The translations under genes were made by a program, and so were the position numbers. A model generated the notes under the pieces. The model had not been told where the DNA came from. It did not search any database and saw only the letters and a program-made list of their open reading frames with translations. A DNA stretch of 40,208 nt from a virus: positions 1 through 40,208 of the IMG/VR virus record IMGVR_UViG_3300028920_000147. One strand, 5' to 3'. Below, in pieces: positions 26,441-32,924 of this stretch. Each line of letters starts with the position of its first letter. The first letter of the stretch is position 1.

Positions 26441-26460
26441 TCTCAAGTAACCCCAAATAG
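26421..26460 (+). repeat. Four tandem 10-base repeats
   Basis: TCCCAAGTAA, TCCCAAGTAG, TCTCAAGTAA and CCCCAAATAG lie head to tail. The first units encode the last residues of the gene at 26165, including its stop in the second unit; the rest are untranslated. Ten-base spacing places each copy on the same face of DNA, which would suit an operator or replication iteron. Confidence 0.8.
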
Positions 26461-26488
26461 GAGGAATAATATATTACACGATATAAAA

Positions 26489-27505
26489 ATGGCAACAAAA
26501 AAAATAGCTAAGAAAAAGAAATTCGAGCTTACTCCCGATCAGGAAAGTAGGCTTGTAAATCCGGAAGTGTCCGGAATGGATAAGAGTATGGAGCGTGGAG
26601 GTAAAGCCCCTCGGATGCAAATGTACAAGATCTTTCAATCTGATAAGCAATACAAATGGTTTGAGGATGATGCAAATGTTTCCCCGAAGGATTACGGAAA
26701 AATTATTCCGTCTCTGTTAAAAGGGAGTGAAGGTTTGTTGACAAGGTTGGATTTGATGGATTTGGTGGAGGGAACGATTCTTCGTGTGGAACAGGGAGCG
26801 GTAGTGTATCTTGATGAACAGGGGAGGAAAGTCCCACAGTACCGGCTTCCGGAAATTGTGCCGTCTGCGGAGCGGGATGCGTGGTTGGAAAAAAATGCCC
26901 CTCTTGAGTATTACAATGCTTCAAGAGTAGTGTTTTCTCGATACAGTGCAAAAGAAACGTATGAGTTGTTAGAGAAACTTGTACATGAGGACGAGGTGGA
27001 AAATCCTCTCTCGGTTATCGAATTGTCCGGGACCAATTTTGGTCGGATATTTGATATCTGGAAGCAGATGGTAGACCTGCTTAAAACGGATAAATTCTGG
27101 TCACAGCGGTCTAGGGATGAACGGCGTGGTGTGTTAAAAAGTCTTTATACTATCAAGTTTATGTCGAAGTTGGAGAAAAGTGAAACCGGAAACGAATACT
27201 ATGTATGGGATGTAGGGGTTGGATTGAATAGCGTGGATGAGGCGTTGGCGTTTGAGAAGCTGGTGATTGAGTTGGACGATTTCCCTTATTTCGGAGAGAA
27301 GTTGAATACGGTGGAGGCTGAGGTCGTTGCGGATAGTAATAAGGAGCAAAGCAAGGCGAAGGCACGTGAAGTGTTAAGTGAGGTTGAAAATGCCAAACAA
27401 GCGGAGCGTGCGACAAAGGAGGGTAAGGCAAAGGGTTCGGTAGTAAAGGCGAAGGCAAAAGAGACAACGACAAAAGATGTCGATATAGATGATTTGCCCT
27501 TCTAG
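26489..27505 (+). CDS. Probable single-stranded DNA-binding protein
   Basis: A 338-residue protein. It has a Lys-rich start (MATKKIAKKKK), a mixed alpha/beta core and a long charged C-terminal linker (about 270-330). It ends in an acidic tip with a terminal Pro-Phe (DVDIDDLPF). Such a tip is the hallmark of bacterial SSB and several phage ssDNA-binding proteins, where it recruits partner proteins. The core cannot be identified as a standard OB fold by eye. The gene is in the early region near a VRR-NUC nuclease. A replication/recombination role is inferred from the tail and context. Confidence 0.6.
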   Translation: MATKKIAKKKKFELTPDQESRLVNPEVSGMDKSMERGGKAPRMQMYKIFQSDKQYKWFEDDANVSPKDYGKIIPSLLKGSEGLLTRLDLMDLVEGTILRVEQGAVVYLDEQGRKVPQYRLPEIVPSAERDAWLEKNAPLEYYNASRVVFSRYSAKETYELLEKLVHEDEVENPLSVIELSGTNFGRIFDIWKQMVDLLKTDKFWSQRSRDERRGVLKSLYTIKFMSKLEKSETGNEYYVWDVGVGLNSVDEALAFEKLVIELDDFPYFGEKLNTVEAEVVADSNKEQSKAKAREVLSEVENAKQAERATKEGKAKGSVVKAKAKETTTKDVDIDDLPF

Positions 27506-27506
27506 T

Positions 27507-27752
27507 ATGGCGTTTCGATTGACCAGCGAACAGAAGGAACAGTTGATTAAACGGTTGGATTCTGGGGAGGATCAGGGGTGCATCGTGGTAGAGGTGAACG
27601 GTGTACCCTTTCGGGTAGATGCTGGTGAGTGTGGGTCGTTGATCGGGTTGATAAAAGAACACGGTCAGAAAAATATTAAGATTATTGGAGGAGTCAAAGA
27701 TGTACAAGGGAAAAACGGATGCAAGGTTGTTGGCTCGGATTCTTGCTCGTGA
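27507..27752 (+). CDS. Hypothetical small protein
   Basis: An 81-residue protein starting at ATG 27507, one base after the previous stop. An in-frame alternative start upstream at 27489 lies inside the SSB-like gene. It has a basic helix (LTSEQKEQLIKRLDSGEDQG), then a short beta-like part (CIVVEVNGVPFRVD). Its last 53 bases overlap the next gene in another frame. Function unknown. Confidence 0.6.
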   Translation: MAFRLTSEQKEQLIKRLDSGEDQGCIVVEVNGVPFRVDAGECGSLIGLIKEHGQKNIKIIGGVKDVQGKNGCKVVGSDSCS

Positions 27753-28242
27753 TGGGGTAAGGAACACCATTCTTGAGGATTATCATATGGGTATTACTCC
27801 TTACACTGAAGATGGTAGAGCGGTTGTCGTTACCACTAAGGGCGTGATTCCGTGGGATGATGTAAGTCGGATCAGTGATAAGGAAATGCGGGTGTTGATG
27901 TTGGAGGTCGAGACGGGTATTGAGACTGTTTTGCGTGTGTTGAAAAATCCTCCGGAAGAAATGGAGATGTGGGGAAAGGCAGCAATACGGTTGACTGAGG
28001 AGCAGCGGAGGGTTATTTATCAGTGTTTCTTTGGAAAGCATGGTGTTTCGTGGGATATTCCTACAAGGGAGTGGAATAAGCTGCTTAAATTTGTCAAAGA
28101 AAACCGTGCCAAAAATAAGAAGTCTAAAGGGAAAAAGGCGACAGCGGGAATTACTAGAGCTTGGAGCAAGGTTCAGACCTTCTTTGCGTTGCTTCGAGTT
28201 GCTTGGGGAACTGATCAGTACGAAACAGATGGTGGATCTTGA
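27700..28242 (+). CDS. Hypothetical basic protein
   Basis: A 180-residue protein. The start ATG 27700 is chosen for the GGAGGAG six bases upstream. The first part (DARLLARILARDGVRNTILE) is helical. The middle may be an alpha-helical domain with a conserved-looking VIPWDDVSRISDKEMRVL. The C-terminus is Lys-rich (ENRAKNKKSKGKKATAG). No family recognised. Its end overlaps the tiny ORF at 28229. Confidence 0.65.
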   Translation: MYKGKTDARLLARILARDGVRNTILEDYHMGITPYTEDGRAVVVTTKGVIPWDDVSRISDKEMRVLMLEVETGIETVLRVLKNPPEEMEMWGKAAIRLTEEQRRVIYQCFFGKHGVSWDIPTREWNKLLKFVKENRAKNKKSKGKKATAGITRAWSKVQTFFALLRVAWGTDQYETDGGS

Positions 28243-28339
28243 TGAGAAGGGATGGGATCGGATTATGAAAAGCCTTGCAGAGAAGAAGTTGCGAAAAATG
28301 CTAAAGTCAAAATTAGTTTATGTGGGGAGTAGAAAATGA
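28229..28339 (+). CDS. Possible 36-residue basic peptide
   Basis: ATG 28229 to the stop at 28337-28339 gives a very basic helical peptide (KSLAEKKLRKMLKSKLVY). It fills the gap between two genes and overlaps both by a few bases, but it is short and lacks a clear ribosome site. It could be real or a chance ORF. Confidence 0.3.
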   Translation: MVDLDEKGWDRIMKSLAEKKLRKMLKSKLVYVGSRK

Positions 28340-28578
28340 TTTGTCCAAAATGCGGAACACAGTGTAAGCAATATAGAGGTTTGGGGTTGGGGATAAGTGA
28401 GGAGGCGTTTTATGATACCGGGGAGGTAAAGGTTTGTCCGAAGTGTGAAAAAAAGTTTGTTGAGTATTATTGTGTTTTTGAGGTGGGAAAAGAGTTTTCT
28501 CATCCTCGTGTTATGGTTGAGGTCGAAGGGTCTTTGAGGGAGTTGTCAAATAAATTTCTTTCCGTTGATGATGTATGA
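28336..28578 (+). CDS. Small zinc-ribbon protein
   Basis: An 80-residue protein with two Cys-x2-Cys knuckles: MICPKCGTQC at 3-6 and KVCPKCEKKF at about 34-37. This spacing is typical of zinc ribbons. GGGGAG lies seven bases before the ATG. The C-terminal half is beta-like. It may bind nucleic acid or a protein partner; function unknown. Confidence 0.7.
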   Translation: MICPKCGTQCKQYRGLGLGISEEAFYDTGEVKVCPKCEKKFVEYYCVFEVGKEFSHPRVMVEVEGSLRELSNKFLSVDDV

Positions 28579-28840
28579 CTGTTCTGATCCGATAGTGTGT
28601 GATCCTTTGGAAGATGGGTGCATGGAGCGTCAATGGTCGCAAAGGCAGTATTGTTTGGATGCCGGGCAATGGAAGCAGGTCGATTGTTGTCCGGAGTATA
28701 AGGGCGTTGAGGAATCTATGGAATACAATCTTGAGCCTGCTCCTCGTCAATACTCTTGGGGTGCTACTTGTTCTTGTTTGGGAATCATTTTCTTTTTCGT
28801 TTTTGTGGCGATATTACTTATCAAAAGGGGGTTGGAGTAA
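28568..28840 (+). CDS. Small Cys-rich protein with C-terminal membrane segment
   Basis: A 90-residue product from ATG 28568 (28571 also possible). It carries about seven Cys (DCSDPIVCDPLEDGC, YCLDAGQW, DCCPEY, TCSCLG) before a single hydrophobic helix (GIIFFFVFVAILLIKRGLE). The cysteines may sit on the outer face of the membrane or form a metal site. It overlaps the previous gene by 11 bases. No family recognised. Confidence 0.6.
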   Translation: MMYDCSDPIVCDPLEDGCMERQWSQRQYCLDAGQWKQVDCCPEYKGVEESMEYNLEPAPRQYSWGATCSCLGIIFFFVFVAILLIKRGLE

Positions 28841-28841
28841 A

Positions 28842-29129
28842 ATGTTTCAGTCTTTTTTAGTCAAATTGCGAAGAGCGACAACAAGTGCTATTCGGGTGAT
28901 TCGTGTGAGATGGATGCTATTTTGGCAGCCGAAGGTAAAAAGATATTATCCCTTGGATGTTGATGAAGAAGAGGGGGCGTTCTGGATAGTGGGAATTGAG
29001 GGCGTGGAGGTGGCTGTTAAGAAGGGTAAGTGGATTAAAATTCCGGAAATTGTGTCGGATATGATGGAGTCTTATTTTTTAGGGAGGGCGAAGTATGAAA
29101 AAGAAAGAGAAGGAAATGATGGGATCTGA
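28842..29129 (+). CDS. Hypothetical protein with small C-terminal beta domain
   Basis: A 95-residue protein from ATG 28842. A basic N-terminal part (KLRRATTSAIRVIRVRW) is followed by a small domain (FWIVGIEGVEVAVKKGKWIK) with the same order of features as the C-terminal domain of the product at 1448: short strands, a Gly-Lys turn, then a Pro and an amphipathic helix. The likeness is weak and only by eye. Its end overlaps the start of the nuclease gene. Confidence 0.55.
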   Translation: MFQSFLVKLRRATTSAIRVIRVRWMLFWQPKVKRYYPLDVDEEEGAFWIVGIEGVEVAVKKGKWIKIPEIVSDMMESYFLGRAKYEKEREGNDGI

Positions 29130-29553
29130 ACACGAAGAACAAGTTGCTTTGTTTGAATGGGCTGAGTGGAACAAGCGAACATATCCGGAGCTGGAGTTGA
29201 TGTTTGCTATTCCTAATGGCGGGCAGCGTCATGTGGTGGTGGCAAAGAAGCTCAAGGATGAGGGTGTACAGGCGGGAGTGCCGGATGTGTTCTTGCCGGT
29301 TGCGAGGTTCCGTAGTTATAAGGATCTTGCTCATCTTCCGTCTGGTGCGTGTTGTATTTGCGAAGAAGAGCTGTGTGAAGATGGACTTTTGTACCATGGG
29401 TTGTTTATTGAAATGAAGGTTGGGAAAAACAAACTCACACAAAATCAGGACGAATGGATTGATAGTTTGGTGGATGAGCATTATATGTGTGCCGTGTGTT
29501 ATGGAGCTGAGGAGGCAATAAATGTTTTAGAATGGTATCTTTCGAGGTCTTGA
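29095..29553 (+). CDS. VRR-NUC nuclease with cysteine-bearing insertion
   Basis: A 152-residue protein. It matches the VRR-NUC pattern: AIPNGGQRH, then AKKLKDEGVQAGVPDVFLP (D64), then FIEMKVGKNKLTQNQDEW (E106, K108). VRR-NUC domains are PD-(D/E)XK nucleases found in phages and in FAN1-type repair enzymes. An insertion of about 30 residues between D64 and E106 contains four Cys (ACCICEEELCED), probably a zinc knuckle. AGGGAGG is seven bases upstream of the ATG. It may process recombination or packaging intermediates. Confidence 0.85.
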   Translation: MKKKEKEMMGSEHEEQVALFEWAEWNKRTYPELELMFAIPNGGQRHVVVAKKLKDEGVQAGVPDVFLPVARFRSYKDLAHLPSGACCICEEELCEDGLLYHGLFIEMKVGKNKLTQNQDEWIDSLVDEHYMCAVCYGAEEAINVLEWYLSRS

Positions 29554-29578
29554 CTTGAGGTATAACCTGTGGTAGAGT
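29550..29578 (+). promoter_or_regulatory. Promoter candidate before the lysozyme-like gene
   Basis: TTGACT (29550-29555) and TAGAGT (29573-29578) are 17 nt apart. A TATAAC at 29561-29566 is a better -10 on its own but has no good -35. The box-like CTAAAATT (29593-29600) sits 21 nt before ATG 29614. Confidence 0.35.
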
Positions 29579-29613
29579 GTAGGTGTTGTTACCTAAAATT
29601 ATCTACACGAGTC

Positions 29614-30381
29614 ATGCGAAAGATCGACTTGACCGCTGCGGATGTTCGTTCTGACTATTCGAGTGAGATCATCCGGGGCGGGACTTTGTTGCTGATAGTG
29701 TTGTCGATTTTTGTGATTGCGTGGAAAGGTTCATTACATGAGCGTTTATTTATGGCTTTGGCTAAAGCGAGTGCAGTTGAAACTGCGGAGGTCGGAGTAC
29801 AGAGGATTGATCCGGAGGGGAGAGAAGAGAGTGGAGAAGTATCGGAAACAGGTGGGGACGCTGAAAGTAGACCACCGGACGTTAAGGAATCTGAGCCGGA
29901 TAGAGAAGTTGGAGTTTCTGAGGATTCAAAAGGAGAGAAAGATCGAGGTGTGGAAGTTGGAGTTGGAGAAAGCGGAGAAGTCTCTGGGAACAAGTGGGAC
30001 GGCAATGAGGAGGTTGCGAAAGTATATGCGTTCACCGAAAGTTATCCCGGAGGACGTATAGATCGAGATTACTTTGCTCTTTTATATGATGCCTGTAGTG
30101 GTAATTATGAGCTGTTAAAGACTGTCGTTGCTGTGTCGGTAACTGAGACGGGAATGTGTAGGGATGGCGGATGGAATGCAAATTGTTGGGGATGGTTCAA
30201 GGGTGGAAATAGGCAGTATGACCCACCTCGTGAGCAAATGGCTCAAGATATTTGTACTGGATTTCGGGATGGATATCCGGGCGGTTTTGTAGATAATCTT
30301 GCTGCGGTGAGCTTGTATACTGGAAATGACCGCCCGGATGTGTGGTACGGAAATTTTATGTCGGTGTACAATTCGATGTAG
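29614..30381 (+). CDS. Membrane-anchored lysozyme/transglycosylase-like protein
   Basis: A 255-residue protein from ATG 29614. A membrane segment (GTLLLIVLSIFVIAWKG, about 22-40) is followed by a long acidic linker (about 55-135). The C-terminal domain (about 140-255) resembles lysozyme/transglycosylase-type enzymes: VTETGMC with a candidate catalytic Glu, GGWNANCWGWFKGG, then a late VSLYTGNDRPDVWYGNF. It is well away from the lysis cassette, so it may open the wall at entry or be an early host-takeover protein. The linker overlaps another open frame (29738-30061). An upstream in-frame start at 29569 is less likely, because the box at 29593 favours 29614. Confidence 0.65.
   Translation: MRKIDLTAADVRSDYSSEIIRGGTLLLIVLSIFVIAWKGSLHERLFMALAKASAVETAEVGVQRIDPEGREESGEVSETGGDAESRPPDVKESEPDREVGVSEDSKGEKDRGVEVGVGESGEVSGNKWDGNEEVAKVYAFTESYPGGRIDRDYFALLYDACSGNYELLKTVVAVSVTETGMCRDGGWNANCWGWFKGGNRQYDPPREQMAQDICTGFRDGYPGGFVDNLAAVSLYTGNDRPDVWYGNFMSVYNSM
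29738..30061 (+). CDS. Overlapping +1-frame ORF, basic coiled coil
   Basis: A 107-residue frame from ATG 29738, entirely inside the gene at 29614. It starts with an aromatic/hydrophobic stretch (MSVYLWLWLKRVQL) and continues as a basic coiled-coil-like chain (RRGEKRVEKYRKQVGTLKVD, FLRIQKERKIEVWKLELEKA). It covers the low-complexity acidic linker of the host gene, a place where overlapping genes are tolerated. It may also be a by-product of the Glu/Gly-rich codons. No ribosome site is obvious. Confidence 0.35.
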   Translation: MSVYLWLWLKRVQLKLRRSEYRGLIRRGEKRVEKYRKQVGTLKVDHRTLRNLSRIEKLEFLRIQKERKIEVWKLELEKAEKSLGTSGTAMRRLRKYMRSPKVIPEDV

Positions 30382-30599
30382 CTCTTTGAAAAATGTGCGG
30401 TGCTTCTTCGGGGAAGGGAAGCTAAGTGGGATTAACGGTAAATTGAGGTCGCTCCTCAAATCGCATCCGAATCTACCGGGACCGGCAGGTCCCTCAGCCG
30501 TACTTGTTTTTGGCAGTTTTTCCCCGACTCCGGTTGCTTATAAATAGTTTACTGGTGTCGTGGAAAAGCTGCTATTAGTTAAATTGAATAGAACTTCCT
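30382..30599 (+). other. Intergenic region with several hairpins
   Basis: No convincing gene. Hairpins: nested GCTTC/GAAGC and CTTC/GAAG arms near 30399-30421; GAGG/CCTC near 30447-30459; a perfect GGGACC-GGCA-GGTCCC at 30478-30493, with TTGTTTTT some 14 bases later. The box TTAAATTG (30579-30586) precedes the next gene by 21 nt. It may hold a terminator and a regulated leader, or a small RNA. Confidence 0.45.
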
Positions 30600-30914
30600 A
30601 TGAGAAAGATGTTTCTTTTAAGAGAAGTGGTAGAAATAGGACGAGCCTTGGGAATGAAAACACATAAAGGGTCAATTTACTGGTGGACTACTCGTGGTCA
30701 TTTTGCGGAGCCGGTAGCAAAGTTACCTCATGCGACATGGTATTTGCGTGAGGATATTGTGCGTGGGTATCTTGCCGTTGGAGAGCATTATGGGTGGAAG
30801 TTTGGAGAAAAGGAGATCCGGAGGGCAATTGATCTGGTGTTGGAAAGGAACAAAGAGGTTACAAAGCAGATGTTTAATTTTGAGGATGTTTTGTGTGATG
30901 AAAAAAAGGAGTGA
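30600..30914 (+). CDS. MerR/excisionase-like DNA-binding protein
   Basis: A 104-residue protein. The N-terminal segment (LREVVEIGRALGMKTHKGSI) is a helix-turn-helix of the MerR/excisionase winged type. It is followed by a wing-like YWWTTRGHFAEP and a helix after WYLREDIVRGYL. The C-terminus is Lys/Glu-rich. Such proteins bind DNA as small regulators or recombination directionality factors; with no integrase present, regulation is more likely. The box 21 nt upstream fixes the start. Confidence 0.7.
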   Translation: MRKMFLLREVVEIGRALGMKTHKGSIYWWTTRGHFAEPVAKLPHATWYLREDIVRGYLAVGEHYGWKFGEKEIRRAIDLVLERNKEVTKQMFNFEDVLCDEKKE

Positions 30915-30949
30915 CCCTTCAAGAAATATAATTGTGAGCAGGACAAGAA

Positions 30950-31582
30950 ATGAAGAAGATACGATTTATAAAGTATAGCCCTTTCTTTCTATGGGAAGTT
31001 GGGGAGGAAAGGGAAGTAGACGGCGATTCCATGAGTATAGATACTTTGAGAAAAATATCTGACAGTATTGTCGTTGATGGTACTGAAATGAGTGCGGAGT
31101 GGTTGGTTAAGTTAGGTTACGCAGTTTGGGTAGAAGATGAGCACGAGTTTAAGGTTCCGGAGAAAGGTGTTTATCACTACCGCCTTAGCCTAATCAAAGA
31201 TGGTGGTGAGGAAACTGTTAGCGAATGGACGGCAGAAGAGCCATTACACAAGGGTGATAGACCAGAGGACTTTAAGACGGATGAGGAGGAAAAAGACTGG
31301 TCTGAGTGGATAGAGGAAAAGAAGAGGGAGTTTTGGAGGGCGTGCGGATATGAATTCGGACAAACAGATAAAGTAAAGTCGCCGGATGTTCTGGAGTTAA
31401 ACCGGTTAATTCGCCATTCTCTACTATATGTCCTAGAGGAGTATTGTAAGGAGAAGGATTTGGTGTGGAGTCGTTATGGTTCTGATAATCTATATTTTGT
31501 ATTAGACAAGCGAACTAAGGAGCCTGTGGCGGATGTGGATGGGGTGATAGAGCCTCTACTGGATAAACTTGGTGAGTACTAG
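30950..31582 (+). CDS. Hypothetical acidic protein
   Basis: A 210-residue protein rich in Glu and Trp (VGEEREVDGDSMSID; EEEKDWSEWIEEKKREFW). The N-terminus is beta-like with aromatic residues, and the last 70 residues are helical. No membrane segment and no recognised motif. It sits between the regulator and the gene at 31605 in the early region. Confidence 0.65.
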   Translation: MKKIRFIKYSPFFLWEVGEEREVDGDSMSIDTLRKISDSIVVDGTEMSAEWLVKLGYAVWVEDEHEFKVPEKGVYHYRLSLIKDGGEETVSEWTAEEPLHKGDRPEDFKTDEEEKDWSEWIEEKKREFWRACGYEFGQTDKVKSPDVLELNRLIRHSLLYVLEEYCKEKDLVWSRYGSDNLYFVLDKRTKEPVADVDGVIEPLLDKLGEY

Positions 31583-31604
31583 ATAAACTTAATGAGCTAA
31601 GTGA

Positions 31605-31967
31605 ATGAACTACGTACAGGAAAGCAAAACACCCAAAGGTGGTGGGAAGAATCCGGAAAAGAAAAAGAAAATAGTAATTAACGATGTTCCGATAGGGGTT
31701 GTGTTGGATATGCTTCGTGGAGAAGCTGTAACGGCTGAGCCTAGCGGGAGCGGTTTGATAATCGAGCTTGTTCCGGAGCGAAGGGGTTGGTTTATACACG
31801 AAGATGAGTTGTTGGTGGTAAACAAGGGGCTTAAAGAGATTCTGGGAAAAGATATGGATTTGCGTGAGTTGATAGACCTTGCCAAAGAGAGGGGATTTAA
31901 TCGGAAAATTAAAGAGGATAAGGAGAGGCGAGAGCGTGAAAAGGGAGGGTTTCATGTCAAAGATTAA
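31605..31967 (+). CDS. Hypothetical small basic protein
   Basis: A 120-residue protein. The N-terminus is Lys/Gly-rich (KTPKGGGKNPEKKKK), the middle is alpha/beta (GVVLDMLRGEAVTAEPSGSG) and the C-terminus is a charged helix (KIKEDKERREREKGG). Its last bases overlap the next start. The ATG at 31605 has a weak upstream match to the box (ATAAACTT). No family recognised. Confidence 0.6.
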   Translation: MNYVQESKTPKGGGKNPEKKKKIVINDVPIGVVLDMLRGEAVTAEPSGSGLIIELVPERRGWFIHEDELLVVNKGLKEILGKDMDLRELIDLAKERGFNRKIKEDKERREREKGGFHVKD

Positions 31968-32295
31968 CTATGGGGTGGTACATGGTCGGAGATATTTGAA
32001 GAAGATTGACTTCAATCGGGCGGTGCTGTGGAAAACGAGGGAGATTTCTCTTGCTGCGAAGGTTGTGGATCATTGGTTTCCGGAGCATGGTATTGAGGAG
32101 ATTGTGTTTGTGGATTTCAAGAAGGAGAAAATATATACGGTTTCTGTGAGAAAGGCAGAAAAGCATTGGGTGAAGAAAACTATGCATCAAGATTCTCAGT
32201 ATTATTTTTCTATTGGTCTGTTGACGACACTGCCATTGCGCCGTGAGGAGCAGATTCCGATGATAGATCCGGATGATTTTCGAGAGCGAGAATGA
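31954..32295 (+). CDS. Hypothetical basic protein upstream of the terminase
   Basis: A 113-residue protein from ATG 31954, with GGGAGGG about ten bases before. It is Lys/Arg-rich with a likely beta core (FPEHGIEEIVFVDFKKEKIY). A longer upstream frame exists, but it lies inside the previous gene. It overlaps the previous stop by 14 bases. It could be a DNA-binding accessory; function unknown. Confidence 0.6.
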   Translation: MSKINYGVVHGRRYLKKIDFNRAVLWKTREISLAAKVVDHWFPEHGIEEIVFVDFKKEKIYTVSVRKAEKHWVKKTMHQDSQYYFSIGLLTTLPLRREEQIPMIDPDDFRERE

Positions 32296-32306
32296 TACAA
32301 TGAGGT

Positions 32307-32924
32307 ATGACTACTGATCGACAGAGAAAGACTCTGAAGAATATGGTGGAGAATGGTGGAAAATTGTCTCCTGCAATGAAGAAGGCTGGATACTCTGATG
32401 CGTATGCCAAGAATCCCCACAAACTAAGGAAAACTGAAGGGTTTCAGAAGTTGATTGATGAGTATATTCCTGAAAAGGATGTTGCTCGTGTGCATAAGAA
32501 GCTCTTGCAAAAGCGTGAGGTTCGAGTTATTGAGATTGATGGTGAGGTAACGGAGAAAGAGGTTAAACGGATTGGCAATAGGGTGTCTCTAAGTAAGGCG
32601 GACTTTTGGTATTCCCGGCAGCAGCGCAAGAAGTTTGGCAAGAATGGGAAAGTTTTGTATGAGTATTCTGTGTGGATGTTGAGTTATGTTGTCCCGGCTG
32701 ATGCTGCGGTGTCTCGTGCGTTGGACATGGCGTACAAGATTCGTGGTTCTTATTCTCCGGAGAAGGTAGAAGTGCAAAATTCCTTAAAAGACCTTTCAGA
32801 TGACGAGCTGGAAGCCCTCTATTTTGAATTAAAAAAGGAGGAAGGTGCTAACACCCCAAAGAAAAGAACTAAAAAACGAAGTAATAACCGAGTTGGCAAA
32901 CCGGCAGCTAAACGAAAAGTATAG
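32307..32924 (+). CDS. terS: Terminase small subunit
   Basis: A 205-residue protein. The N-terminal part (RQRKTLKNMVENGGKLSPAM, then KAGYSDAYAKNPHKLRKTEG) is the helix-turn-helix-type DNA-binding start of phage small terminases. The middle is coiled coil/oligomerisation-like, and the end carries a Lys-rich tail (KKRTKKRSNNRVGKPAAKRK). It recognises the packaging site and loads DNA into the large subunit. It directly precedes and overlaps the large subunit gene by 80 bases in another frame. Confidence 0.82.
   Translation: MTTDRQRKTLKNMVENGGKLSPAMKKAGYSDAYAKNPHKLRKTEGFQKLIDEYIPEKDVARVHKKLLQKREVRVIEIDGEVTEKEVKRIGNRVSLSKADFWYSRQQRKKFGKNGKVLYEYSVWMLSYVVPADAAVSRALDMAYKIRGSYSPEKVEVQNSLKDLSDDELEALYFELKKEEGANTPKKRTKKRSNNRVGKPAAKRKV

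Noticed and set aside
26421-26460. CRISPR array
   Set aside because: The units are 10 bases and directly adjacent with no spacers. No other regularly spaced repeats were found in the window.
28031-28228. Upstream extension of the 36-residue ORF
   Set aside because: It runs inside the gene at 27700 in another frame and has no coding-like pattern.
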